This document shows positions 16,807 through 25,671 of a stretch of DNA of 37,829 nucleotides, in pieces; the stretch's first letter is position 1; each line of letters starts with the position of its first letter. Under the pieces are notes generated by a model. It worked only from the letters and a program-made list of their open reading frames with translations, was not told the DNA's origin and searched no databases. The DNA is from Deltaproteobacteria bacterium (lineage in GTDB: Bacteria > Desulfobacterota > Binatia > UBA9968), in contig VBKE01000294.1 of assembly GCA_005879605.1 (NCBI GenBank), positions 3,189 through 41,017 on the forward strand, read 5' to 3'. Made by a program: the position numbers and the translations under genes.

Positions 16807-17145
16807 GCCGTTGCCGAGGTAGGTGGCAAGATACGGTATCTCGTCTTTCAGGAATGGAAATGTGGGCATGATCTTAGTGTTGCGCTTGGGTGTATAACCA
16901 GGCGGATACTCCGTGCGGAGAACTCTAAATTGGACTAGCTCTTTAGGCGATCCTTTTAGGGCGGGGCCGATCGGGCCGTCTTTTGACGGGTCGTTGTTGT
17001 GGCAGGCGATGCAGTTGGCAACATAGACGGCCCTGCCTCTTTCCCAATCAGGATTTTTGGCGGACGGAGATTTGTCATCGGATTCCTTTGAACAGGCGTT
17101 TAAGGACATGATGCAGCACAAGATCATTAAGCGTAGCGTGTTCAT
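16789..17145 (-). CDS. lipoprotein class I cytochrome c
   Basis: A mono-haem c-type cytochrome of 118 residues. Its signal peptide ends in a lipobox (SLNAC, C18), then a short Ser/Asp/Lys linker, then haem site CIACH (C45, C48, H49), with a likely distal Met in NTKIMPTF. It is probably lipid-anchored facing the periplasm. Start choice: ATG 17145; a TTG four codons upstream is also open. Its tail overlaps the tail of the convergent PuuD-like gene by 18 bases. Since full-length PuuD fuses these two parts, the cytochrome probably accepts electrons from the membrane protein; this is inference from context. Confidence 0.88.
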   Translation of the reverse strand: MNTLRLMILCCIMSLNACSKESDDKSPSAKNPDWERGRAVYVANCIACHNNDPSKDGPIGPALKGSPKELVQFRVLRTEYPPGYTPKRNTKIMPTFPFLKDEIPYLATYLGNGSTHQR

Positions 17146-17391
17146 AAGGCAGTACAAAATCTCCTAGTTTTTTAGACGCGCATGCACCGGCGTGGAGACC
17201 GGCTACGTCCCTTCAAAGCGTAAGACAGCCTCTCCCCTGAACCCTTCCTTTTCACCCCAGCGGCAATTTTTCGGACGCGGAACCGACGAATGAAACCGGC
17301 GAGTTCGACTCATCCAACTGGGTGCTTGATTTGCAGAAAATAGATGTGGTCGTTAGAGAAAGTCGGCGTTGTATGTTAAATAAATATTATT

Positions 17392-17478
17392 TGGTGCGAA
17401 AGAGGGGAGTCGAACCCCTACGGGTGTTACCCCACAGGATCCTGAATCCTGCGCGTCTACCAATTCCGCCACTTTCGC
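17392..17478 (-). tRNA. tRNA-Leu (CAG anticodon)
   Basis: An 87-base class II tRNA on minus: acceptor GCGAAAG/CTTTCGC, D-arm with GGCGGAATTGGTAGACGC, anticodon stem CAGGA/TCCTG with loop TTCAGGA (anticodon CAG), a long variable arm (GTGGGGTAACACCC), T-arm GGGGTTCGACTCCCC, and encoded CCA. The 17158-17391 stretch between it and the cytochrome gene shows nothing else. Confidence 0.96.
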
Positions 17479-17562
17479 GCCGCAGTTAAACCAGCTTCTC
17501 TCCCGTGTATCTAACGTGGGGTCCGAGGGATGTCAAGATAAAGAGCGAAGCAACCAAGTACC

Positions 17563-18081
17563 ATGAGCAAGATTCTTGTAATTGAACCGCACCGAATACT
17601 GCAGCAGGCCATCGCGATTGCGCTCTATCCGGAGGATGATGTTGAGCTGAGGGATGCCATTCCCGAGTCTTTGAACGTCAAGGATTTTGATGCCGTGATT
17701 GTGGGCGCCGCTTCACTAGAGGAAAAAAGCGGATTAGGCGGCCAGGGAATTCACACGATTCGAGTGTGGAAACTGCCCACGATCTGGATAGAAGACGAAA
17801 GCTCGGGGCAGGCTCCGAGCCGAGATGACGTTGTGATTCTCAAGCAGCCCATTTCACGCGAGGCACTACTAACGGCTTTGGGAAAGTGTTTAAGAGCGCC
17901 CGGATCTAAGCGCAATGGCGCAGTGGCGGAACGAGAGGACGGCCCAAGGCCATCCAAAGAAGCGGCGAAGAAACCTGCGAGCGCCACGACGGAGTCAGCG
18001 AAATTCATCGAGCTTGTGGATGTGGTTGAAGAGGGCCCCGGGGACAAGAAGAACAAGACGCAGAAGAAAAAGAAAAACTAA
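17563..18081 (+). CDS. pseudo-receiver protein with a Lys-rich tail
   Basis: The first 110 residues have a response-regulator outline: KILVIEPHRILQQAIAIAL (beta1/alpha1), FDAVIVGAASL at beta3, and VILKQPISREALLTAL with the conserved Lys-x-Pro pair (K94, P96). The phospho-acceptor Asp is Gly (G48) and the acidic pocket is reduced to E8, so phosphorylation is not expected. A low-complexity Lys/Glu/Ala tail (110-172, ending KKNKTQKKKKN) follows. It ends four bases before valS, so the two are probably co-transcribed. It may be a docking or regulatory protein; its function is unknown. Confidence 0.6.
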   Translation: MSKILVIEPHRILQQAIAIALYPEDDVELRDAIPESLNVKDFDAVIVGAASLEEKSGLGGQGIHTIRVWKLPTIWIEDESSGQAPSRDDVVILKQPISREALLTALGKCLRAPGSKRNGAVAEREDGPRPSKEAAKKPASATTESAKFIELVDVVEEGPGDKKNKTQKKKKN

Positions 18082-18085
18082 TCGT

Positions 18086-20839
18086 ATGCAACTGGCCAAG
18101 GCCTATAGTCACGCCGAAGTTGAGTCTAAGTGGTATTCCAAGTGGATGGAGTCGGGAGCGTTCCAACCGGCGAAAAACGCCGGGCCCTATTTTTCCATGG
18201 TGATTCCTCCGCCGAATGTGACGGGCTCTCTGCATATGGGCCATGCGCTCAACAACACGCTTCAAGACATCCTCTGCCGTTACAAAAGGATGGATGGATA
18301 CCGAGTCCTGTGGATTCCGGGGACGGATCATGCGGGCATCGCCACGCAAAACGTGGTTGAACGCCGTCTCGCTGAGCAGGGTCTGACCCGCGCCCAATTG
18401 GGACGAGAAAAGTTCATCGAACGCGTCTGGGAATGGAAGAAAGAAGCCGGCAGCGCTATTTTACATCAATTGAAAGCACTCGGCGTGTCGTGCGATTGGA
18501 AACACGAGCGCTTTACGATGGACGAAGGGCTTTCCCTGGCGGTGCGGGAAGCTTTCGTGCGGCTCTGGGAAGATGGGCTCCTCTATCGGGCGGAGCGGCT
18601 GATTAACTGGTGTCCGCGTTGCAAAACCGCTCTCGCCGACATCGAAGTGGTGCACGAAGAGTCCGACGGCAATCTGTGGTATATTCGCTATCCTTTAGCG
18701 GATGATCCATCGCAAGCGTTGATCGTCGCCACGACGCGTCCCGAAACGATGCTTGGAGACACCGCGGTTGCGGTGCATCCAGAAGACGAACGCTACCAGG
18801 GTTTTATCGGCAAGAAAATTCGTTTGCCGATAACGGATCGCGTCGTGCCGCTCCTCGCCGATTCCTATGTCGACCGGGAGTTTGGCACCGGCGCCTTGAA
18901 GATTACTCCAGGCCATGACTTCAACGACTTCGAAATCGGCGAACGTTACGGGCTGGACAAGATCAGCATCTTTGACGCCGATGCGAGGATCGATGGTTCT
19001 TCTTTTGCGGCTCGCGGCGAAAAGGGCGAGTGGATTCAACGCTACAATTCGAAGGACCGATTCGAGGCCAGAAAGCTTATCGTCGCTGAGCTGAAAGAGA
19101 AGGGCTATTTGGAAAAAGTCGAGGCGCATCGGCATGCGATCGGGCATTGCTATCGCTGCCAGACGGTGATCGAGCCGTACCTGACCCCGCAATGGTTTGT
19201 CGATATCAAACCGCTGGCGGAGCCGGCGATGCGGGCCGTGAGAGAGGGGAGGATTCGAATCATTCCCGAAGGATGGAGCAATTCCTACTTCGCTTGGATG
19301 GAAAATATCAAAGACTGGTGCATCTCTCGGCAAATCTGGTGGGGGCATCAGATTCCGGCCTGGTACTGTAAAAAGTGTGAGGCCGCAAATATCATTGAAA
19401 CAGGCGCGGGAGATTACCGCCTGACCAAAGATGCCAAACCCATCGTCGCCCGCCGGGCTCCGACGGAGTGTCCGAGATGCGGCGGCAAAGAATGGCTCCA
19501 AGATCCGGACGTTCTCGACACCTGGTTCTCATCCGGGCTTTGGCCGTTTTCGACCTTGGGCTGGCCGGAGAAGACCGACGACCTCAACAGCTTCTATCCC
19601 ACTTCCACACTCGTCACGGGTTTCGACATCCTCTTTTTCTGGGTGGCGCGGATGATCATGATGGGACTCAAGTTCATGGACGACGTCCCGTTTCGCGACG
19701 TTTACATCCACGCCTTGGTGCGCGACGAGCAGGGGCAAAAGATGTCGAAGTCCAAGCGCAATGTCATCGATCCCCTGGACGTCATGGAAAAATACGGAAC
19801 GGACGCATTTCGTTTTACCTTGGCGGCTTTGGCCGCGATGGGGCGCGATATCAAATTGGCCGAGGACCGCATCGCCGGATATCAGGCCTTTGTCAACAAG
19901 CTGTGGAACGCCTCACGGTTTGTCATGATGAATTTGAGCGAGGACTTCAATAGCCAACCAAGCGGGAAAGCGGCCCTGGCGGATGGCGATCTTAGTTTGG
20001 CCGACCGCTGGATTCGCTCGCGTCTTGCTTCGACCATTGCCGAAGCCAGAAAGGCCGTCGAGAATTATCGATTCAATGACTTCGCCAATGTTTTGTATCA
20101 GTTCACCTGGCACGAGTTCTGTGACTGGTACATCGAAATGAGTAAGTTGCAATTGAATGAAACGATTCCCGGCGATAGCCGGAGAAGTCAGCGTCTCCTC
20201 GTTGAGCTTTTGGAACAAATTCTTCTCTTGCTTCACCCGATCATCCCTTTCGTCACCGAAGAGATTTGGCAGGTGATCGGAAAGGGTCGAAAGAGTATCA
20301 TGTTGCAAGCTTATCCTGCGTCGGAGGCGGCCTGGCTCGATCCCCAGGCCGAGAGGCGGATAGAATTTCTCATGGAGGTGATTCGAGCCATCAGAAATCT
20401 CCGTACCGAAATGAATTGTCCACCGGGCAAAGAAGTGAAGGTGATATTTCACGGACCGGAAGAGAATCTAGCGCTGCTCCGTTCACAGGAACCGTATCTC
20501 CGGTCGTTGGCACGGGTAGGTACGGCCGAATACTTGACTTCCGGCGACAGGCCCAAGGGCGCTGCGACAGCGGTCGTCGGCTCCACGGAGGTTTATCTGC
20601 CGCTGGGAGAGATGATCAACATCGATGAAGAGTGGGCTAGGTTGACCAAGGAAGTCCATAAAACGAAAGACGAGCTTTCCCGTATTCAGAAAAAACTTTC
20701 TAATAGTGACTTCCTTAATAGGGCCAAGGAAGAGGTCGTTCAGAAGGAGCGGGAGAAGGCGGGCCAGTACGAAGAGAAAATTCGCACCCTTAACCTTAGC
20801 CTGGAGCGAATCCAGGAATTCCAGGCAGGGAGGAGCTAA
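18086..20839 (+). CDS. valS: valyl-tRNA synthetase
   Basis: A 917-residue class I synthetase that charges tRNA-Val. The catalytic signature is PPPNVTGSLHMGH (41-53). The CP1 editing domain is present (TTRPETMLGDTAVAVHP), the KMSKS loop is at 552-556, then comes the anticodon-binding domain, and a C-terminal coiled coil closes the protein (KEVHKTKDELSRIQKKLSN). An open frame continues upstream to 17915, but this overlaps the pseudo-receiver gene and lacks family similarity, so ATG 18086 is the start. It begins the plus-strand run valS-nadC-birA-coaX-EF-G2. Confidence 0.98.
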   Translation: MQLAKAYSHAEVESKWYSKWMESGAFQPAKNAGPYFSMVIPPPNVTGSLHMGHALNNTLQDILCRYKRMDGYRVLWIPGTDHAGIATQNVVERRLAEQGLTRAQLGREKFIERVWEWKKEAGSAILHQLKALGVSCDWKHERFTMDEGLSLAVREAFVRLWEDGLLYRAERLINWCPRCKTALADIEVVHEESDGNLWYIRYPLADDPSQALIVATTRPETMLGDTAVAVHPEDERYQGFIGKKIRLPITDRVVPLLADSYVDREFGTGALKITPGHDFNDFEIGERYGLDKISIFDADARIDGSSFAARGEKGEWIQRYNSKDRFEARKLIVAELKEKGYLEKVEAHRHAIGHCYRCQTVIEPYLTPQWFVDIKPLAEPAMRAVREGRIRIIPEGWSNSYFAWMENIKDWCISRQIWWGHQIPAWYCKKCEAANIIETGAGDYRLTKDAKPIVARRAPTECPRCGGKEWLQDPDVLDTWFSSGLWPFSTLGWPEKTDDLNSFYPTSTLVTGFDILFFWVARMIMMGLKFMDDVPFRDVYIHALVRDEQGQKMSKSKRNVIDPLDVMEKYGTDAFRFTLAALAAMGRDIKLAEDRIAGYQAFVNKLWNASRFVMMNLSEDFNSQPSGKAALADGDLSLADRWIRSRLASTIAEARKAVENYRFNDFANVLYQFTWHEFCDWYIEMSKLQLNETIPGDSRRSQRLLVELLEQILLLLHPIIPFVTEEIWQVIGKGRKSIMLQAYPASEAAWLDPQAERRIEFLMEVIRAIRNLRTEMNCPPGKEVKVIFHGPEENLALLRSQEPYLRSLARVGTAEYLTSGDRPKGAATAVVGSTEVYLPLGEMINIDEEWARLTKEVHKTKDELSRIQKKLSNSDFLNRAKEEVVQKEREKAGQYEEKIRTLNLSLERIQEFQAGRS

Positions 20840-20844
20840 CAGTC

Positions 20845-21699
20845 ATGGATATCCTCGTGAGTCCCCAGATCGAGCGATTGATTCGCGATGCATTGGATGA
20901 AGATATCGGCGCGGGCGATTTAGCGACAATGGCGACCATTCGAGCCGAGGCTCAGGGCAAAGGGCGTTTCCGAGCTAAAAAAGATGGCGTCGTGGCCGGC
21001 TTAGTCCTCTTGGACCGAATCTTTTATTTCATCGATCCGAAGGTGAAGGTGCGTCTTATGACGAAAGATGGGAGCCAAGTGAAGGATGGCACAGTTGTAG
21101 CGGAAGCCGAGGGGCCCGTTCGCGCATTGCTGCTAGCCGAACGGACGGCTCTGAACTTCCTCCAACGTCTGTCGGGGACGGCGACGTTGACCTGCAAGTA
21201 TGTTGATGCCGTCAAAGGTTTTTCGTGCAAGGTTCTCGATACGAGAAAGACGACGCCCGGGCTTCGGACTTTGGAGAAGTACGCGGTTCGGATGGGGGGT
21301 GGAACGAATCACCGTATCGGCTTATACGACGCCGCTCTCGTCAAAGACAATCATATCGAGGCGACCGGCTCCATTGCCGAAGCGGTTAAAGCAGTAAGAC
21401 GTCATGCTCCATTCATGGCCAAAGTGGAAGTCGAGGCGGGAAATCTAAAACAGGTCCAAGAAGCCATCGACACAGGGGCGGACGTGATCATGCTCGACAA
21501 CATGACGCTTGCCCAGATGGCGGAGGCGGTCCGTTTGGTCAACAAGCGGGCGTGGGTCGAAGCGTCCGGCGGAATCACGCTGGATACGATACGGCAAGTC
21601 GCCGAGACCGGCGTCGATTTCATCTCATCCGGTGCCCTCACCCATTCGGCTCCGGTGGTTGATTTCAACATGAAAATCACGATGAATGGTCGCGCATGA
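20845..21699 (+). CDS. nadC: nicotinate-nucleotide pyrophosphorylase (carboxylating)
   Basis: A 284-residue quinolinate phosphoribosyltransferase for de novo NAD synthesis. Seen: LNFLQRLSGTATLT, DTRKTTPGLRTLEKYAVRMGGG, NHRIGLYDAALVKDNHI (PRPP/quinolinate site), and the C-terminal DVIMLDNM and EASGGI blocks. GGGAGGAG lies upstream of the ATG, five bases after the valS stop. birA starts 14 bases inside its 3' end, so translational coupling is likely. Confidence 0.97.
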   Translation: MDILVSPQIERLIRDALDEDIGAGDLATMATIRAEAQGKGRFRAKKDGVVAGLVLLDRIFYFIDPKVKVRLMTKDGSQVKDGTVVAEAEGPVRALLLAERTALNFLQRLSGTATLTCKYVDAVKGFSCKVLDTRKTTPGLRTLEKYAVRMGGGTNHRIGLYDAALVKDNHIEATGSIAEAVKAVRRHAPFMAKVEVEAGNLKQVQEAIDTGADVIMLDNMTLAQMAEAVRLVNKRAWVEASGGITLDTIRQVAETGVDFISSGALTHSAPVVDFNMKITMNGRA

Positions 21700-22525
21700 G
21701 CCGGATAGAAAGCGGGCGGCGGAACAAGAAACTCCACCGCTTAAGCTTAATGAAATACTCGACGGTTTAGCCACTCAACGGATTGGCACCAAACTTCACT
21801 ACTTTGCAGAACTGGACTCCACCAACATCTTTGCCCGCCGTCTCGCGGAGCAGGGCGCTCCGGCCGGCGAGATAGTTATCGCCGAGCGGCAGACTCGAGG
21901 TCGAGGCCGGTTAGGGCGAAGCTGGGTTTCCCCGCCTTTTGTCAATCTCTATTGTTCCGTAGTTCTTCGCCCGCGGCTGTTTCCAAAATACGTCCCGCAG
22001 ATTACCCTGATGGCGGCAGTGGCCTTGGCCGAAACGGTTGCGTCCTTTGTCCCGTCCGGCGCTGCCATCAAGTGGCCAAACGATATCCTGGTGAACGGCA
22101 AGAAAATTGCCGGAATCTTGACGGAAGCTTCATGGAGCTCAAACCACATCGAGTTCGTGGTCCTTGGCATCGGCGTCAATCTCAATTTCCCGGCAGCGCT
22201 GATGCCGGAGGCTATTCGTCAGCGCGCTACTTCGCTGCTTATCGCTACAGGCCAGACGGTTCAACGCGAGACGTTCTTGCGGCGATTGATTCAAGACCTC
22301 GACCGGTGCTATGGAGTTCTCGAAGAGTCTGGTTTTGACGCTCTCGCGCCGCGCTGGGAAGCCCGCTTCGATTTGAGGGATCGGCGAGTCCGGGTAGAGA
22401 TCATGGACGAGGTGGTTTTTGGAGCGGCCAGGGGCATAGATCGAGAGGGGGCTTTGATCGTCGAAAGGGACGATGGAGAGCTTCAGCGTATTATCGCGGG
22501 CGACGTCATTCCGTTGGAAGATTGA
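21686..22525 (+). CDS. birA: biotin--[acetyl-CoA carboxylase] ligase
   Basis: A 279-residue biotin protein ligase. Biotinyl-AMP loop GRGRLGRSW (72-80), catalytic [17 protein letters not shown], and the C-terminal SH3-like domain ([26 protein letters not shown]) are present. The N-terminal DNA-binding domain of E. coli BirA is absent, so this is the monofunctional type without repressor activity. Its start lies 14 bases inside nadC, and the coaX ATG follows three bases after its stop. Confidence 0.96.
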   Translation: MVAHEPDRKRAAEQETPPLKLNEILDGLATQRIGTKLHYFAELDSTNIFARRLAEQGAPAGEIVIAERQTRGRGRLGRSWVSPPFVNLYCSVVLRPRLFPKYVPQITLMAAVALAETVASFVPSGAAIKWPNDILVNGKKIAGILTEASWSSNHIEFVVLGIGVNLNFPAALMPEAIRQRATSLLIATGQTVQRETFLRRLIQDLDRCYGVLEESGFDALAPRWEARFDLRDRRVRVEIMDEVVFGAARGIDREGALIVERDDGELQRIIAGDVIPLED

Positions 22526-22527
22526 AT

Positions 22528-23322
22528 ATGCTTTTGGCGATCGATATCGGTAATACCAGCATCGTTCTTGGTCTTTATCAAGGCAAGAAGCTCATTACCC
22601 ATTGGCGCTTGTTTACCGTGGCAGAGCGCACCGCCGATGAGTACGGCGTGATTGTCGCTCACTTGGTTTCCGCCGCCGGGTTCCGTTGCGATCAAATTCG
22701 CGCCATCGTCGTCTCCTGTGTCGTCCCCCCCATGGTTAGCGTCACGCAGGAATTGGCGCTGAAATTCTTCAAACTCGAGCCCCTCATGGTCAGCCCGGGC
22801 ATTAAAACCGGCATGCCCATTCTTTACGACAGTCCTAAGGACGTGGGCGCCGATCGCATCGTTAACGGCATCGCCGCCTACGAAAAATACCGCGGCGCGT
22901 GCATCGTGGTGGATTTCGGTACCGCGACGACCGTGGACTTCATCTCCACGAAAGGCGAGTACGTCGGCGGCGCCATCGCGCCGGGGCTGCTGATCTCTTT
23001 GGAGGCTCTGTTTCAGCGCGCCTCTAAGTTGCCGCGAATTGAAATCGTAAAACCTAAAGAAGTCATCGGCCGGAACACGATTCAGTCGATTCAAGCCGGC
23101 ATTTTTTACGGCTACGTCGGTCTCGTCGACGGCATCGTCCAGCGCATTCAAAAGGAAAATGGCGGGCAATCGAAAGTGATCGCGACCGGGGGATTGGCGC
23201 CGCTGGTGGCTTCAGAGTGTTCCACCATTGACGAAGTTGACGAGTTTCTGACTTTGGAGGGGTTGCGCATCATTCATGACAGAAATTCCTTGCAAGAGGT
23301 CAAGGCAAGGGCGCAGAAATAA
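22528..23322 (+). CDS. coaX: type III pantothenate kinase
   Basis: A 264-residue ASKHA-fold kinase for the first step of coenzyme A synthesis. N-terminal phosphate loop [21 protein letters not shown], and [14 protein letters not shown] are present, as is the C-terminal ATGG. Its length is standard. The start at ATG 22528 is preferred, with GGAAGA just before it; a TTG at 22522 overlapping the birA stop is the alternative. birA and coaX are adjacent in many bacteria, which supports both calls. Confidence 0.96.
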   Translation: MLLAIDIGNTSIVLGLYQGKKLITHWRLFTVAERTADEYGVIVAHLVSAAGFRCDQIRAIVVSCVVPPMVSVTQELALKFFKLEPLMVSPGIKTGMPILYDSPKDVGADRIVNGIAAYEKYRGACIVVDFGTATTVDFISTKGEYVGGAIAPGLLISLEALFQRASKLPRIEIVKPKEVIGRNTIQSIQAGIFYGYVGLVDGIVQRIQKENGGQSKVIATGGLAPLVASECSTIDEVDEFLTLEGLRIIHDRNSLQEVKARAQK

Positions 23323-23345
23323 GCCAAAGGAGGGATCCCACAGCT

Positions 23346-25442
23346 ATGGCAGCGGAACTAGAAAAACTTCGTAACATCGGCATCCTAGGTCAAGGGGGCT
23401 CTGGAAAAACCTCCCTGGGAGAGGCGATGCTGTTTGCGGCGGGAGTGACTCAGCGGCTGGGGCGGGTTCAAGATGGCACGTCGGTATTCGATTACGAGCC
23501 GGAAGAAATCAAACATCAGGTCACGATTTCGACGGCATTTCACTCCTTGTCATGGAAGAAATTCAATCTTCACCTGATCGATACTCCCGGCTATGCGACC
23601 TTTTTAGCGGACTCGATCAACTGCATGCGGGCCTTCGACGGCGCCATCTTCGTCGTGAATCCTTCCGTCGGAATTCGAGTCGAGTCCGAGCGATTATGGG
23701 GGCGGGCCAACGACCTCAAGATCGCACGCCTGCTGTTTGTAAACAAGATGGACCATGAGCAGGCGGAGGTGGATGGCCGCCTCCAACCGATGATGGAGAC
23801 CCTAGAAGCCAAAGGCGTTCATCTCCAAATGCCCATCGGAGTCGAGGCCGAATTTAAAGGAGTCGTCGATCTGTTGACGATGAAAGCCTATGCCTATGAA
23901 GCGGACAGCGGCAAGTGTTCTGAATCGGAAATCCCCGGTGAGTTGAAAAACGCTGCCGAAGAGGCGAGGCAGAAATTGATCGAGAACGTCTCGGAGACCG
24001 ACGACGAGCTTCTGGAAAAGTATTTGGATGGGAAGGAGCTATCAGTAGAAGAGCTCAAGAAAGCGATTCGCGAAGGCACTCGGGAGCGGAAGTTCTTTCC
24101 GGTCCTATACGGATCTTCCACACGCCAAATCGGCATCCCGCAACTCTTGGAAGCAGTGATAGACTATCTCCCATCGCCGCTGGACGAAGGAGAGGTGGAA
24201 GGCAAAAATCCGACCACCCGTGAAACTGAGAAGCGAGCACAAGATCCGAGCGCGCCATTTTCTGCCTACGTTTTTAAAACCATCATCGATCCCTTTGCCG
24301 GAAAACTGTCGGTCATGCGCGTGATCTCGGGAAAGGTCGCGCAGGATATGAGCTTCTTGAACGCCAACAAACAGGCCAAAGAAAAATTCGGGCAGATGTT
24401 TCGACTGGAAGGGAAAAAACAGGAGATCGTCAAGGAGGCCTCGGCCGGCGAGATTGTGGCGGCGGCAAAACTCAAAGATGTCGTCACGGGGGATACGCTT
24501 TGCGATGAAAAGGCGCCGATTCAATACGACGGACCGATGCACTTTTCGCCGCTGATCTCTTTTGCATTGGAGCCCAGGACGAAAGCCGACGAAGAGAAGG
24601 TTCCGCAGGGCCTCCACCGGATGATGGAAGAAGATCCGACGATCGAGGTCCATCGCGATGAGGAAACCAGAGATTTTATCCTTTCCGGCATGGGGCAGCA
24701 GCATGTCGAAATTATAGTGGAAAAGCTCAAGCGGAAATACGGCGCGGAAGTCGTACTCAAAGTGCCCAAGGTGCCTTACAAAGAAACCATCCGGGCTAGC
24801 GCCAGCGCCCAAGGAAAATTGAAAAAACAATCAGGTGGAAGAGGGCAGTACGGCGATACCTGGCTCAAGATCGAGCCGCTCCCGCACGGCAAGGGTTTCG
24901 AATTCGTCGACGAGGTTGTCGGCGGGGCCATCCCGCGGAACTACATCCCGGCGGTTGAAAAAGGGGTGAGAGAAGCGATGGCCGGCGGATTCCTCGCCGG
25001 CTATCCGATGGTCGATATCCGGGTCAGGCTTTATGATGGTTCCTATCATGACGTGGACTCGTCGGACATGGCATTCAAGATCGCCGGTTCCTTAGGATTC
25101 AAAAACGCCGTGGAGAAGGCAAAGCCGGTGATTCTCGAACCGATCATGACGATGGAAGTCACGGTCCCGGATGAATGCATGGGGGATGTGATCGGCGATC
25201 TTAACAGCCGCCGGGGAAAGGTGCTGGGCATGGAGACCAAAGGACACAACCAAGTGATCAAGGCCAGGGTTCCCATGTCTGAAGTTTTGAAATATGCTCC
25301 GGACCTTCGATCGTTGACCAGCGGACGTGGCGAGTTTCAGCTGGGGTTTTCTCATTATGAAGAGATCCCGCCTCACCTGGCCGAGAAGGTGATCAAAGAA
25401 GCCAAGGCCCGGCAGGCGGCTGATCACGGCGAAAAAGCTTGA
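23346..25442 (+). CDS. fusA2: elongation factor G-like GTPase (EF-G2)
   Basis: A 698-residue translational GTPase. P-loop GQGGSGKT (15-22), DTPG, and NKMD are present, followed by domain II, the long domain IV insertion (SGGRGQYGDTWLKIEP) and a domain V that ends with HYEEIPPHL. The switch-I RGITI block of canonical EF-G is replaced by EIKHQVTISTAF, which fits the EF-G2 subfamily rather than housekeeping FusA. The subfamily may be involved in ribosome recycling or stress; its exact role is uncertain. AAAGGAGG precedes the ATG. A zinc-ribbon gene begins 17 bases after the stop. Confidence 0.92.
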   Translation: MAAELEKLRNIGILGQGGSGKTSLGEAMLFAAGVTQRLGRVQDGTSVFDYEPEEIKHQVTISTAFHSLSWKKFNLHLIDTPGYATFLADSINCMRAFDGAIFVVNPSVGIRVESERLWGRANDLKIARLLFVNKMDHEQAEVDGRLQPMMETLEAKGVHLQMPIGVEAEFKGVVDLLTMKAYAYEADSGKCSESEIPGELKNAAEEARQKLIENVSETDDELLEKYLDGKELSVEELKKAIREGTRERKFFPVLYGSSTRQIGIPQLLEAVIDYLPSPLDEGEVEGKNPTTRETEKRAQDPSAPFSAYVFKTIIDPFAGKLSVMRVISGKVAQDMSFLNANKQAKEKFGQMFRLEGKKQEIVKEASAGEIVAAAKLKDVVTGDTLCDEKAPIQYDGPMHFSPLISFALEPRTKADEEKVPQGLHRMMEEDPTIEVHRDEETRDFILSGMGQQHVEIIVEKLKRKYGAEVVLKVPKVPYKETIRASASAQGKLKKQSGGRGQYGDTWLKIEPLPHGKGFEFVDEVVGGAIPRNYIPAVEKGVREAMAGGFLAGYPMVDIRVRLYDGSYHDVDSSDMAFKIAGSLGFKNAVEKAKPVILEPIMTMEVTVPDECMGDVIGDLNSRRGKVLGMETKGHNQVIKARVPMSEVLKYAPDLRSLTSGRGEFQLGFSHYEEIPPHLAEKVIKEAKARQAADHGEKA

Positions 25443-25459
25443 TCGTAGCAGAGGGGTCT

Positions 25460-25666
25460 ATGGAGCAATTTGATCAGTTCAAGGCGGCGCTCCTGTATTG
25501 CGACAAGTGCCGCAGGGCGATGCCCGTCCGGGAGCGTTTGCTTCTCGTGCTTCCGGACGGCGAATTATACGACTATATCTGCCAGGGCTGTAACAGCTCC
25601 GTGGGTTCAAAGACAGAAAAAGCCGGCCTCAAGGAAACCATGGTCAAAAGCAGACTCGGAGGGTGA
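25460..25666 (+). CDS. small zinc-ribbon protein, unknown
   Basis: A 68-residue protein with two Cys pairs spaced as a zinc ribbon: C14-x2-C17 (YCDKCRRAMPVR) and C41-x2-C44 (YICQGCNSS). The strand between (LLLVLPDGELYDY) fits a rubredoxin-like knuckle. It could bind metal and act as a small nucleic-acid or protein adaptor. GAGGGG lies before ATG 25460; an upstream TTG overlapping the EF-G2 stop is less likely. The amidohydrolase begins six bases after its stop. Confidence 0.6.
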   Translation: MEQFDQFKAALLYCDKCRRAMPVRERLLLVLPDGELYDYICQGCNSSVGSKTEKAGLKETMVKSRLGG

Positions 25667-25671
25667 TTGCG

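Noticed and set aside
17915..18085. N-terminal extension of valS by 57 codons
   Set aside because: It overlaps the pseudo-receiver gene in another frame, is Arg-rich low-complexity sequence, and the valyl-tRNA synthetase family begins at the internal ATG.
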